64,000 nt of DNA, taken from NCBI GenBank assembly GCA_964390905.1, contig CAYMLO010000038.1:3977-67976 (forward strand), written 5' to 3'. This document shows positions 43,271-51,936 of this stretch, in pieces; within the stretch, counting starts at the first letter, position 1, and each line of letters starts with the position of its first letter. The position numbers and the translations under genes are program-made. The notes beneath the pieces were generated by a model. It did no database searches and had not been told where the DNA came from. It saw nothing but the letters and a program-made list of their open reading frames with translations. Source of the stretch: JAFGLZ01 sp964390905. GTDB taxonomy: Bacteria; Planctomycetota; Phycisphaerae; UBA1845; JAFGLZ01.

Positions 43271-43458
43271 TCCTGGCGCTCCTTGCGGTGGCGTCGCTTC
43301 TCGCGCTCGGTCAGCGGACGGGCGTGGATGACGTAGACTGAATCATCTTCGTCGATCAGGAACACGACCCACAGCATCCGGCCGCCCCGCCCCCAGACAA
43401 GCCACAACAATGCAATCAGGTCGGACCCATGGTCCGCAGGGACGAAGCCCCACGTCAC
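43267..43458 (-). CDS. short BrnT-like toxin fragment
   Basis: The 63-residue protein ends with GRMLWVVFLIDEDDSVYVIHARPLTEREKRR (positions about 26-56), resembling the C-terminal half of BrnT toxins (a VV-F core strand, the ARxxT motif, then a basic helix). BrnT proteins are usually about 90 residues, and the N-terminal strand and catalytic region seem missing. The start is a GTG at 43458 that overlaps the stop of the squalene-cyclase-like gene (GTGA). Upstream sequence in the same frame lies inside that gene and looks unrelated. It may be a truncated, inactive toxin or a divergent short form. Confidence 0.45.
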   Translation of the reverse strand: MTWGFVPADHGSDLIALLWLVWGRGGRMLWVVFLIDEDDSVYVIHARPLTEREKRRHRKERQE

Positions 43459-44636
43459 TTGACCGCCGTCTGGAGCGCGCGGACGGCGTAGGCAGTCACG
43501 AGCGGCGGGAGGCCCTCCATCCAGCGGTCGGCCTCGTTGACCCAGTAGCCCTCCGGGCGTTGGAGGCTGACGAGCTTCTGACAGAGGTCGATCCGCCAGT
43601 CGTGCTTCGTGCCCTTGGCGTCGGTCAGCGACGGCTCACCCCAGGCCTTCAGCGCTCGGGCGAAGACGTGGTAGTAGTAGTACAACCCCTGCTTGGACTG
43701 CTTGCCCGGCATGTTGGGGTTCTCGTTAAGGGTGTAGTGTTTTCGGATCCAGTCCCACGCCCGCTGGACGCGGACGTCATCGCGGGAAACGTTGGCGTGC
43801 AGCAGGCTCTTGAAGCCGGCGTACGTCATCGATCCATAGCTGCGGAGCATGGGTTGGCCGTCCACCATCACCGTGCCGGCCTTGCTCTCGCCGTCGTTGG
43901 CGGGCGTGTAGATGAACCCACCGTCGTTGGCGCGGCGGGCGAGCAGTTGGTCGTTCGTCTCACTGAGCATCTGGCATCGCTCGATGAACCGGACGGCCTT
44001 CTTGAACGTCGGGTCGGACTTCGGCAGGCCGGACTGGTTCAGCGCCTCGAGCATCATTTGCGTGTTCGAGAGGTCAGGCCGCTTGTGCCGCCCGTAGCCC
44101 GCGCCGCCGTACCAGACGTGATCGGGCGTGATGGCCTTGCCGTCCGGGCCTTTCCGATGCTCGGCCCACTGCAGGTTCTTGAGGTACCGGACAGCCTGCT
44201 CGCGGGCCTCGCGGACGTCCGGGTCCGACTTGGGCAGCGACGCCAGGAACATCAGGCAGATGCTGGTCGTGTAGTTCCGCATCCCCACGCCCGCGTCGTA
44301 GATCCCCCCGTCGGGTTGTCGGTGCTTCAGGACGCACTCGAGCGCCCTGCGAACGATCGGATGCTTCGGACCATATCCGGGGTGCTCCACAAAGCACCTG
44401 GCGACCAGCGCGGTGATGGCCGGTCCGACCTTCGGGGCCCAGCTCCCGTCCGGCTCCTGGGCCGTCTTGAGGTAGTCCAAAGCCCGATCGATGGAAGACT
44501 GGGCCTGTTCGCGCAGCTGGCCTGGCAGCGGCTCAGCCGCGCGCGCCGCTTCGCCTGCAACCACGTTCGCACTCCCCGCGACAACCGCCAAGACTGTGAT
44601 TCCCGACATGAAAGTGTTGCGTTTCGTTCGCATCAT
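43455..44636 (-). CDS. exported prenyltransferase/squalene-oxidase-repeat (alpha/alpha-toroid) protein 1
   Basis: The 393-residue protein has a signal peptide (about 1-33). Repeated helical-barrel elements follow with the usual Q-x-x-DGSW turns (QEPDGSWAP, RQPDGGIYD, QRPEGYWVN) and W/Y-rich helices. The fold is that of squalene-hopene cyclase-type toroids, but the catalytic DxDD motif of the cyclases is not seen. The function of these exported versions is unknown. ATG 44636 follows GGAGG by 7 nt, and a TATAAT box lies 30 nt upstream at 44666-44671. A second copy lies at 50697-51785. Confidence 0.75.
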   Translation of the reverse strand: MMRTKRNTFMSGITVLAVVAGSANVVAGEAARAAEPLPGQLREQAQSSIDRALDYLKTAQEPDGSWAPKVGPAITALVARCFVEHPGYGPKHPIVRRALECVLKHRQPDGGIYDAGVGMRNYTTSICLMFLASLPKSDPDVREAREQAVRYLKNLQWAEHRKGPDGKAITPDHVWYGGAGYGRHKRPDLSNTQMMLEALNQSGLPKSDPTFKKAVRFIERCQMLSETNDQLLARRANDGGFIYTPANDGESKAGTVMVDGQPMLRSYGSMTYAGFKSLLHANVSRDDVRVQRAWDWIRKHYTLNENPNMPGKQSKQGLYYYYHVFARALKAWGEPSLTDAKGTKHDWRIDLCQKLVSLQRPEGYWVNEADRWMEGLPPLVTAYAVRALQTAVK

Positions 44637-44665
44637 TGGGCATCCTCCGACCAACGTAGCATGCC

Positions 44666-44671
44666 ATTATA
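44666..44671 (-). promoter_or_regulatory. -10 box before the toroid gene
   Basis: A perfect TATAAT on the minus strand lies 30 nt upstream of the ATG at 44636. The -35 region at the expected distance is poor (TTTCGT), so activator dependence is possible. Confidence 0.35.
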
Positions 44672-44759
44672 CCCCCACCTGAGAATGACGAAACGGCAGC
44701 GCGGGCACGCAGAATCGCCTCGCGCAGTTTTTCGGGCATTCGTACGGGGAGCCTAAAGA

Positions 44760-45251
44760 TCAAGCGTAACCGGCCTGCTGCTGGCGGCCCAGGTGTGGCC
44801 ATAGCGCGTCGGGCGCAGCGGAAGCAGACTCGTCATTGGGGTCTTCGGTCGTGTCCCCGGGAAGGGTCAGGAAGTCGGTGAGATCGAACTCGAACAGGCC
44901 CATGATCCAGGTCCGGATGGCCTGCCTGATCTGGGCGATGAACGTGTCAATCAAGCCCATGATGAAGTTCTCGACCAGCCCGTTCCTGAAGGCCTCCTCG
45001 CCAAAGATCAGGTCGAGCATGTCGTTGTCCGGGGGCTTCTCCTGAGTGATATCGGGGGACCGCAGATTGGCGTGGATATTCCAGTTGCCGGGGCTGCGGC
45101 GGATGAGGGCACCTTGGCTGACGCTGTTAAAGGTGGAGTTCGGTACGTTCGCGTCCTCCACCTCGTCCCCATTGATCTGAGCAACGGCCGACGGCAACGC
45201 CAATCCTGCAGCGATCAGGGCAGAGATCGCGATGATTGTAGAAGCGCGCAT
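44760..45251 (-). CDS. small secreted protein of unknown function
   Basis: The 163-residue protein has a clear signal peptide (about 1-24, ending SAVAQ). After an Asn/Ser-rich stretch comes a helical segment (about 85-120, ENFIMGLIDTFIAQIRQ) and an acidic, disordered tail. I do not recognise the family. ATG 45251 follows a stretch with two possible promoters at 45357-45392. The gene stands alone between the toroid gene and the dicarboxylate symporter. The protein at 59806-60030 is a similarly small export product but not obviously homologous. Confidence 0.6.
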   Translation of the reverse strand: MRASTIIAISALIAAGLALPSAVAQINGDEVEDANVPNSTFNSVSQGALIRRSPGNWNIHANLRSPDITQEKPPDNDMLDLIFGEEAFRNGLVENFIMGLIDTFIAQIRQAIRTWIMGLFEFDLTDFLTLPGDTTEDPNDESASAAPDALWPHLGRQQQAGYA

Positions 45252-45577
45252 GACAAATAGTCCTCATCGAGCAGCCGGAGTCTCGGGCCGACACCCCCAG
45301 CCCGCGCCAGTCGACCCGTCCATCGCGGATGCCCCCCGCCGAGGGGCGCCCAAGAGATTATACCTCCTATCGGCCTGCCGGTCGCGTGTCAACATCGGGA
45401 GCCAAACGCCTCTTGATACGACTAAGACGGGACTTAATAGATCAAAATAGGCTGCTCATTGTAGGTTGTTCGTCGGAACCGGCCCCGCTAGGATGTGCAC
45501 GCCTGGCCCGCCCCGGGGGCCCCCGAGCGGCGACCCCTACATCGTCGAGATGGCACCGGGGACAACCGTCAACGCCT
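45252..45577. other. intergenic region of 326 bp between divergent genes
   Basis: No convincing gene is seen. The region holds the minus-strand promoter elements at 45357-45392. For the plus-strand symporter gene, TTGATA at 45413-45418 and an AT-rich stretch follow (TTAATAGATCAAAATAGG). A GGGGGCCCCC palindrome lies at 45515-45524. A plus-strand frame open across it has no ribosome site and looks non-coding. Confidence 0.5.
45357..45392 (-). promoter_or_regulatory. promoter elements before the small secreted protein gene
   Basis: A perfect TTGACA (45387-45392) and a perfect TATAAT (45357-45362) occur on the minus strand, but 24 bp apart, too far to act together. TTGACA could use the TAGGAG-like sequence 17 bp away, or TATAAT could be served by another -35. 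Confidence 0.35.
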
Positions 45578-46828
45578 ATGACACGTCGCGCGTCCAACCT
45601 GATCTTGCTGGGCATTGTCATTGGGCTTGTCTGCGCCGGGATCTCGCTGGCCCTCTTCGGACAGCGAATGGTGGCCGTGCAGGTCCTCGGAGAGTTCTTC
45701 CTCAAGTCCTTGAGGATGATCGTCGTCCCGTTGGTCGTGGCATCGGTGGTTGTGGGGATTACGGGGCTAGGGGACGTTCGTCGCCTGGGACGGGTGGGGA
45801 TTCGGACGATCCTGTACTACATGGCCACGACCTGCCTCGCGGTGGCGATCGGGATTGTCGTGGTCAGCATCATCCAGCCCGGTACGGGCGTTCCCACCGA
45901 GGGCATCGAGGCGCCGGAGCACGTCGAGGCCAAGAAGGAAATCGGGTGGACCGACATCCTCCTGTCGTTCGTCGACGAGAACGTCTTCAAGTCGCTCAAC
46001 GACATGCAGATGCTGCCGATCATCGTCTTCAGCCTGATCTTCGGCGGGGTGCTGACCACGATCGGCGAGAAGGGCCGGCCCGTGATCGCGGTCTTCGACG
46101 GCGTCAACGATGCCATCATGAAGATCGTGCACATGATCATGTGGATGGCGCCGGTGGGGATCTTCGGGTTGGTGGCGTATCGGTTTGCGGCCGCAGGGGG
46201 ACCGGAGGAATGGAAGGAGGTCCTGACCAGTCTCGGGCTGTACATGGCCACGGTCCTGATCGGGCTGGGCATCCATGCCTTCGTGGTCCTGCCGATCCTC
46301 TGTGCGATTCTCGGCCGACGGAACCCGGTGCGTCATTTCTTGGCGATGATCCCGGCCATCTTGACCGCATGGTCGACGGCATCGTCTTCGGCCACCTTGC
46401 CGCTGACGATCGACTGTGCCGAGGAGCGCGCCGGGATGAGCAAGCGGGCCGCCGGATTCGTCCTGCCGGTTGGAGCGACGATCAACATGGACGGGACGGC
46501 CCTGTACGAATCCGTAGCCGCCATCTTCATCGCCCAGGCCTACGGCATCGACCTGTCCCTTGGACAGGTCATACTCATTTTCGTGACGGCGACCTTGGCC
46601 TCGATCGGGGCGGCGGGCATTCCCGAAGCCGGTCTGTTCACCATGGTCATCGTACTCACCGCCGTCGACCTGCCCATCGAAGGCGTAGGGCTGCTGCTGA
46701 CCGTGGACTGGCTCCTGGATCGGTTCCGCACCGCAACGAACGTCTGGGGGGATTCGGTCGGCGTGTCCTACATCGACCGGGTCACAGGGACCGACCCCCC
46801 GGCGCCGACGACCGGTGCGGCCGTGTAG
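45578..46828 (+). CDS. sodium/proton-dicarboxylate or -glutamate symporter (DAACS family)
   Basis: The 416-residue protein has about eight transmembrane segments plus two re-entrant loops. DAACS signatures are FLKSLRMIVVPLVVASVVVG near the N-terminus, WSTASSSATLPLTIDCAEE (first hairpin loop) and GATINMDGTALYESVAAIF (the conserved NMDGT). It imports C4-dicarboxylates or acidic amino acids with Na+ or H+. ATG 45578 is the start because the membrane part begins immediately; the upstream open frame has no ribosome site. The neighbourhood gives no clue to the substrate. Confidence 0.9.
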   Translation: MTRRASNLILLGIVIGLVCAGISLALFGQRMVAVQVLGEFFLKSLRMIVVPLVVASVVVGITGLGDVRRLGRVGIRTILYYMATTCLAVAIGIVVVSIIQPGTGVPTEGIEAPEHVEAKKEIGWTDILLSFVDENVFKSLNDMQMLPIIVFSLIFGGVLTTIGEKGRPVIAVFDGVNDAIMKIVHMIMWMAPVGIFGLVAYRFAAAGGPEEWKEVLTSLGLYMATVLIGLGIHAFVVLPILCAILGRRNPVRHFLAMIPAILTAWSTASSSATLPLTIDCAEERAGMSKRAAGFVLPVGATINMDGTALYESVAAIFIAQAYGIDLSLGQVILIFVTATLASIGAAGIPEAGLFTMVIVLTAVDLPIEGVGLLLTVDWLLDRFRTATNVWGDSVGVSYIDRVTGTDPPAPTTGAAV

Positions 46829-46881
46829 ACCCCGACCAGCCTACCCCCCAGGCCGACCGGGACAGCAGGCCGGGCAGCGAT

Positions 46882-48684
46882 TCAATACTGCTCTTCAGCA
46901 ACCACGTTGTTGTAGTGAAGCAAGGTTCCCTTGGCGCGCTCGAGTTCGGCGATGGAGATGTTGTAGATGATGAGGGCCTCGAGCAGGGTACGACGGGCCT
47001 CGGCCAGGTTGATCTGTCCGCTGAGTTCGGTCTGGAGTTCGGAGGGGCTCTTTCGCTCGGCCCGTTCCTTGGTCGCTTGGACGTTCTTTTCAGACGCTAG
47101 GGTGGCATCCCGCGCGGGGTAGATGGCCTCCTGGGCGGTCTCCAGGTTCCGGATGGCGCTGTTGACGTCGAACAAGACCTGTTCGATCTGCGCCTTGCGG
47201 CCCATGACGGCTTGGCGATACCGGAGCTTGGCCTGTTTAACCTGGGCCCGGGCCGCCCGGTTGCCAAGCGGCCACTCGAACTGCAACCCCACCTGGTATT
47301 CGTGGAAGTCGTTCTGGCTCAGTTGGTCGAAGGCCCTGTCCGGATCGCTTCCCAGGCCCGTCGGCTTGTAGGTGAACAGGGCGTCGAGCCGAGGCAGCGC
47401 CTGGTTCTTCGCCGTCGCCACCACGATGCGGGCGCTCTCGATCTCGAGGTCACGCTGCTTCAGCTCGCTGCGATGATCCAGAGCGGTCTGGATCTCCGCG
47501 AGCCGATCGACCACGATCGGCACGACCTCCGGGATATCGACGGGGATGATCTCAATGTCGTCGGCCAGGTTCAGCTCGGGATCATTGATGACGGTCTTGA
47601 GCGTGTCCTCGGCCTCCTTGACTTCCGCCGTTACCCGGATCATGTCGACACGTCGAAGATCCACGGACGATTGCGCGTTCGTGATCAGGACCTGGAAGGC
47701 GTCAAAATTGCGACGGGCCTCGATATAGCGGTATGTCTCCTCGGTTTGTGCCAAAAGCTCGGCCGTGACCGTCATGTCGCGCCGCTTCTGCACCAGTTGC
47801 CAGTAAGCCTGCTCGACCTGGATGAGCGTGTCGCGAACCTGCTGGCGGAACTTCTCCAGGTTGATCCGTCGTTCGTACCGCGCGAGGTTGATTTGAGACC
47901 GCGTGAGGTCCAACCCGAAGTTGCGCAGGAAGGGCTGCGTGAGCTGGACGGCCATGTCGTTGGTGTAAGACGGATTGAGCGACTGGAATGCCAGGTCCGT
48001 CTCGGTTCGTCGCCAGTTGTAGCCGATGTCCACCGCTGTCCCAGTGGACAAGAGCTTGCGAACGCCCGCACCGAATGTCCGGTAGCGGCTGCTGGTCCCC
48101 TGCAGCGTCGAGGCCGTCGCCTGATCTTGAATCACATCGAGCCAGTTGGCGTAAAACGTGGTGTCGAACTGGGCCTCGGCCTCGACGATCGCGGCCGTGC
48201 TGACGGCCGGCTCGAAGCCGGCGATCTTGATGGCGTAGCTATTGGCCAGGGCACGCTGGATCACCTCGGCCAGGGCCAGCCTGAGCTGGCGAGGCCGCTT
48301 GATGTCCCTGAGGTGTTCGACCGCCGCCTTGCTGACCCGTTCGTAGTCACGAAGCTGCCGTTCATCGGTGACGGTCTTGGCCCGCGCCGCGAACACCTCG
48401 GCCGCAACGGACGGGTCGGGCATTTGCCACTCGAGGGATTGGGCGATGCTGGGTTGCGTGGTGGTCAGCGTCCCGACGAGCATGGCCGGCCGGCGATTCT
48501 GGATCTTGGGGAAGTCGGCGATGTACTCCGACTCGGAGGCCTGCGCCAACGACCGCTTCTCATAGTCGGCCAGATGCCGATCGTCGAAAGTGAAGTTCGT
48601 GGACTGACACCCAACGATACCGGCCAGCAGAATCAATCCCCAGCAAAGGGACAACGGCCGCCGGTTGCGTACTGTACTTCCCAC
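46882..48684 (-). CDS. TolC-family outer-membrane efflux lipoprotein
   Basis: The roughly 600-residue protein has a lipobox (SLCWGLILLAGIVGCQS), a variable region, and then the paired coiled-coil TolC architecture (about 150-590, for example ALAEVIQRALANSYAIK and the repeat with QLTQPFLRNFGL). Such proteins form outer-membrane ducts for type I secretion or drug efflux; inner-membrane partners are not adjacent. The start is uncertain. A promoter at 48784-48811 places the transcript start near 48777, so coding must begin inside. GTG 48684 gives a good lipoprotein signal, while AAGGAG (48707-48712) is best placed for an ATC codon at 48699. Confidence 0.82.
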   Translation of the reverse strand: MGSTVRNRRPLSLCWGLILLAGIVGCQSTNFTFDDRHLADYEKRSLAQASESEYIADFPKIQNRRPAMLVGTLTTTQPSIAQSLEWQMPDPSVAAEVFAARAKTVTDERQLRDYERVSKAAVEHLRDIKRPRQLRLALAEVIQRALANSYAIKIAGFEPAVSTAAIVEAEAQFDTTFYANWLDVIQDQATASTLQGTSSRYRTFGAGVRKLLSTGTAVDIGYNWRRTETDLAFQSLNPSYTNDMAVQLTQPFLRNFGLDLTRSQINLARYERRINLEKFRQQVRDTLIQVEQAYWQLVQKRRDMTVTAELLAQTEETYRYIEARRNFDAFQVLITNAQSSVDLRRVDMIRVTAEVKEAEDTLKTVINDPELNLADDIEIIPVDIPEVVPIVVDRLAEIQTALDHRSELKQRDLEIESARIVVATAKNQALPRLDALFTYKPTGLGSDPDRAFDQLSQNDFHEYQVGLQFEWPLGNRAARAQVKQAKLRYRQAVMGRKAQIEQVLFDVNSAIRNLETAQEAIYPARDATLASEKNVQATKERAERKSPSELQTELSGQINLAEARRTLLEALIIYNISIAELERAKGTLLHYNNVVAEEQY

Positions 48685-48783
48685 CGTGGCTTGCTGGATG
48701 GCTCGACTCCTTCTGACCCAACGAGTAACGACAGCTCTTGACCGCGCCAAGACGGACCCCGGAATGCCCGGGGTCAATGGCGG

Positions 48784-48811
48784 ATTATATCGGTCGGACC
48801 GCGCCTGTCAA
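48784..48811 (-). promoter_or_regulatory. near-consensus sigma-70-type promoter for the TolC-like gene
   Basis: Perfect TTGACA (48806-48811) and perfect TATAAT (48784-48789) on the minus strand with 16 bp between them. Transcription would begin near 48777. This is the best promoter match in the window. Confidence 0.7.
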
Positions 48812-48859
48812 TTCGCCAATCTGGCCCCAGTGACATCGCTGGAGCCGGCGGCCCGGAGT

Positions 48860-50503
48860 CTACTCCAGATAGCCCAGGTTCCGCAACCGCTGTTCGATCT
48901 GGGCCTGCTCGTCAGCGGAGAAGACCTCTGCCGGCTCGGCGTGATCGGGTTCATCCGGCACGGCCTGTATGGTGACGGTCGGCGGATGGATAAATGCCTC
49001 CGACAGCACCCGCCCGTCCATGTAGTCGGGGATTGGCACCCCCAGCAACGCCAGGACCGTGGGGGCCACGTCGGTGATGTCCGCCTCGCCCATCCGAAGA
49101 CCCACCTTGACCCCGGCGCCCGCTACCAGGTAGACGCCGTCGAGCAGATGGTTCCCGGGCTTCTCGGGCAGCACGCTGAGCAGGGGATCTTTGGGGCGAC
49201 CGTTGACAAACGTCACCAGTGCGTCGGGATTCGGCTCGAAGAGGAGGTCCGGACCATCCTCGACGTATGGGCCGGTGTAGACGTCTTCACGCTTGAGGAC
49301 CCGCTGAATGGGCGGCCCGTCCAGGCCGTCGACCCGCAGGCCTTGCAGGGCCTCGATCAGTTCGTCGCGAAGCCGCTCGTATCCGGGCCCCGGTTCGACA
49401 ATGCCCTGTCGGAACCGCCCCCGCGTGTTGATCCTCAGGGCCATCCCCGTCGCACTGTCATCGACGAAGGCTTGGGTCCTGTCCCAACGCATGGGCAGCG
49501 TCCCGCTGGAGACGCGGTTCGCCAGCGATTGCCCGAGCATCCTTCGGATCAGAATCCGAAGCCCCAGCTTCCGGGCCAGCTGCCGAGCCACGCCGGCCGC
49601 CGAGGGGGGCCGAAACGCGGCGTACCCCCGCTGGGATAGCCACGGACCCAAGGCAACCCGACCGCGGTGTCGCCCGAACCCGTGGTCGGAAACGACGATC
49701 ACCGTGGTGCCCCTCCCCGCCAGACTGATCAGCTCACCCACGCAGTCGTCGATCAACCGGAGGCTCTGAGCGATCCGCCGGGCCCGCGGCGAGCCCGGCT
49801 GGTGGGAGGCGGGGGGCAGCAAGTCGTCCCAGAGCGCGTGCTGGATGATGTCAGTGCCCTGGTAGACCTTCATAAACAGATGCCATTCCTTCCGAATCAG
49901 GTGGCAAGCCACCTGGTGTTGCCGTCGGGTCATGCGATCGACGTCGTCGAGGAAGGGGCTCGCGTCGCCCGCGATGGCCTGCGAGAGCGCCAGCTCAGGG
50001 AATGCGCGCGCCCTGCCGGCCAGGTCCGTCGTGAACTTGGGCTCGATGCCGGCGGCCGTCAGCTCATCCTTGAGCGCCGGTGGCCAGGCGTAGGCAAACT
50101 CCGGTCCTGGCGTAAACATGCCGCTGACAATGCTGCCTTCGATCTGCTCCGGGGGATAGGTCATCGGAACGTGGACGACCCGGCTGCAACGGTGGTGGTC
50201 GGACAGGATCCGCCACAGCGACGGCCTGGCGATGTCGCGGCGGTGCGTGACGGGCGCCACGTATTCCCCACCGGCGGTGTGGAGGCTGCCGAACCCGAAA
50301 ACGCGGTGCTTGCCGGGATTGACCCCAGTGACCATGGACGTCCACGCCACGGGTGTGATCGGGGGCAGGGTCGATCGGAGGGTGCCCCGGCAGGCCCGGG
50401 TCGCCAGATCCGACAACGTCGGTAACAGGCCCGCCTCCATGTAAGGGTCCAAGACGCTCCAGGTGCCGCCGTCCAATCCGATGACCAACACCCGTTCCGT
50501 CAT
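48860..50503 (-). CDS. alkaline-phosphatase-superfamily phosphohydrolase/phosphodiesterase
   Basis: The 547-residue protein begins VLVIGLDGGTWSVLDPYM (metal-binding Asp) and continues PPITPVAWTSMVTGVNPGKH, the Thr-nucleophile segment of nucleotide-pyrophosphatase-type members. VIVVSDHGFGRHRG supplies further metal ligands. The family hydrolyses phosphate mono- or diesters. The substrate is unknown. No signal peptide is seen from ATG 50503, which follows GGAGAC by 10 nt. The C-terminus ends EQRLRNLGYLE, similar to the end of the sulfatase-like protein at 59.7 kb (TERLRDLGYVD), as in other proteins of this superfamily. Confidence 0.82.
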   Translation of the reverse strand: MTERVLVIGLDGGTWSVLDPYMEAGLLPTLSDLATRACRGTLRSTLPPITPVAWTSMVTGVNPGKHRVFGFGSLHTAGGEYVAPVTHRRDIARPSLWRILSDHHRCSRVVHVPMTYPPEQIEGSIVSGMFTPGPEFAYAWPPALKDELTAAGIEPKFTTDLAGRARAFPELALSQAIAGDASPFLDDVDRMTRRQHQVACHLIRKEWHLFMKVYQGTDIIQHALWDDLLPPASHQPGSPRARRIAQSLRLIDDCVGELISLAGRGTTVIVVSDHGFGRHRGRVALGPWLSQRGYAAFRPPSAAGVARQLARKLGLRILIRRMLGQSLANRVSSGTLPMRWDRTQAFVDDSATGMALRINTRGRFRQGIVEPGPGYERLRDELIEALQGLRVDGLDGPPIQRVLKREDVYTGPYVEDGPDLLFEPNPDALVTFVNGRPKDPLLSVLPEKPGNHLLDGVYLVAGAGVKVGLRMGEADITDVAPTVLALLGVPIPDYMDGRVLSEAFIHPPTVTIQAVPDEPDHAEPAEVFSADEQAQIEQRLRNLGYLE

Positions 50504-50696
50504 GAGCCGATTGTCTCCAGATGACCGAACCCGCCGAATGATTCTATCATGATGGCGCGCTCCTGGCAGTTCAAGCAGCACAGATCCCACCCGTCGGGGC
50601 TGCTGACGCGGTGGGCCTGTTTGGGTATGCTGGTGTGGCGGGGCGTGAGTGGCTCAAACGGCCGCGACGCCCCTATATCCCGGAGGATATCCGTCC

Positions 50697-51785
50697 ATGC
50701 TCCGAGTCACAACGATGGTCAGCCTGGTCGCCGCAACGGTGGCGACCGGGACCGCAGCCCATGCGGAGGCGGCCGGCTTGGGCGCCAAGCGGCGGGTCAT
50801 GCCGGACGCTCGCGACCTGGAGGACGCCTGCGATCTGGCGATCGAGAAAGCGCTGGCCTATCTGGCAGCGGGTCAGCAGCAAGATGGGTCGTGGGGGGGC
50901 GGGTTCGGCAGAAACACGGCCATCGTCAGCTTGGCGGTCATGGCGTTTCTGGCCAAGGGGCACGTCCCTGATGACGGTCCGTATGCCGAGGTCGTGAACC
51001 GGGGGGTCGACTTCGTCATCGCCAATCAGCGCAAGGACGGGCTGATCTTCACCCAGGGCGGAGGCCCCATGTACTCACATGGCATTAGTACATTGATGCT
51101 GTCCGAGGTGGTCGGCATGACGACGGGGGAGCGTGAGCGTCGCGTGCGAGAGGGCCTGGCCCGGGCGGTCAAGCTGATCCTGGACGCGCAGCGGCTCAAG
51201 CAGGCCAACTCACGGTTCGGCGGGGGGTGGCGGTATCAGCACACCAGCAAGGACAGCGACCTGTCGGTTTCGGGCTGGTGTTTGATGTCGCTCAAGGCGG
51301 CCAAGAACGCCGGCGCGGTCGTCCCCGTCGAGTCCATCAACGACGCCATCGGCTACGTCAAGCGGAGCTACTGCAAGGGCGGAGGATTCAGCTACCAGCC
51401 GGGCAGGGGACCGAGCGCGGCCATGACGGGCACGGGCGTGCTGTGTCTGCAGATCGCGGGCTATCACCTGCTGGCCGACAGCGGCAAGCGGCATCACCCG
51501 GAGGCCGTCTCGTCAGGCGAGTGGCTGGTCAAGCATCCAATCAGCAAGTACGGGGGCGGGCATTTTCATTACACCGTCTACTACGTCTCCCAGGCGATGT
51601 GGCAGCTCGGCGGCAAGTACTGGGAACTCTGGCAGCCGAACTTCGAGAAGCTCGCGCTGGCCAACCAGAATGCCGACGGCTCCTGGCCGGTGGTCTACAA
51701 ACAGGCCGGCCCTGCCTTCAGCACGTCCATGATGGTCCTGGCGTTGGCGGTCAAGTACTGCTACTTGCCCATCTACCAGCGCTAG
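50697..51785 (+). CDS. exported prenyltransferase/squalene-oxidase-repeat protein 2
   Basis: The 362-residue protein has a signal peptide (about 1-22, ending AHAEA). Six or more helix pairs of the squalene-cyclase type follow, with QQQDGSWGGGFG, QRKDGLIF, GGGWRYQHTS, KGGGFSYQPG and QNADGSWPVVYK turns. It has the same overall design as the protein at 43455-44636 but differs in detail. No cyclase DxDD motif was found. ATG 50697 follows GGAGG by 10 nt. It is divergent from the AlkP-superfamily gene. The biological role of this exported toroid type is unknown. Confidence 0.75.
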   Translation: MLRVTTMVSLVAATVATGTAAHAEAAGLGAKRRVMPDARDLEDACDLAIEKALAYLAAGQQQDGSWGGGFGRNTAIVSLAVMAFLAKGHVPDDGPYAEVVNRGVDFVIANQRKDGLIFTQGGGPMYSHGISTLMLSEVVGMTTGERERRVREGLARAVKLILDAQRLKQANSRFGGGWRYQHTSKDSDLSVSGWCLMSLKAAKNAGAVVPVESINDAIGYVKRSYCKGGGFSYQPGRGPSAAMTGTGVLCLQIAGYHLLADSGKRHHPEAVSSGEWLVKHPISKYGGGHFHYTVYYVSQAMWQLGGKYWELWQPNFEKLALANQNADGSWPVVYKQAGPAFSTSMMVLALAVKYCYLPIYQR

Positions 51786-51936
51786 GGCCTCCGACGCCGT
51801 CAGGTTGTCCCGATCCGGTTTTCACGTATCATGTCCCGTTGTTTCGGGGCTGATGGCCCGCACCGGGCACACAATCGGTCTGGCATGCGTGGCCGGCATG
51901 GTCCCAGGTCGAACACCGGTAGGAAGGAGACAAACC

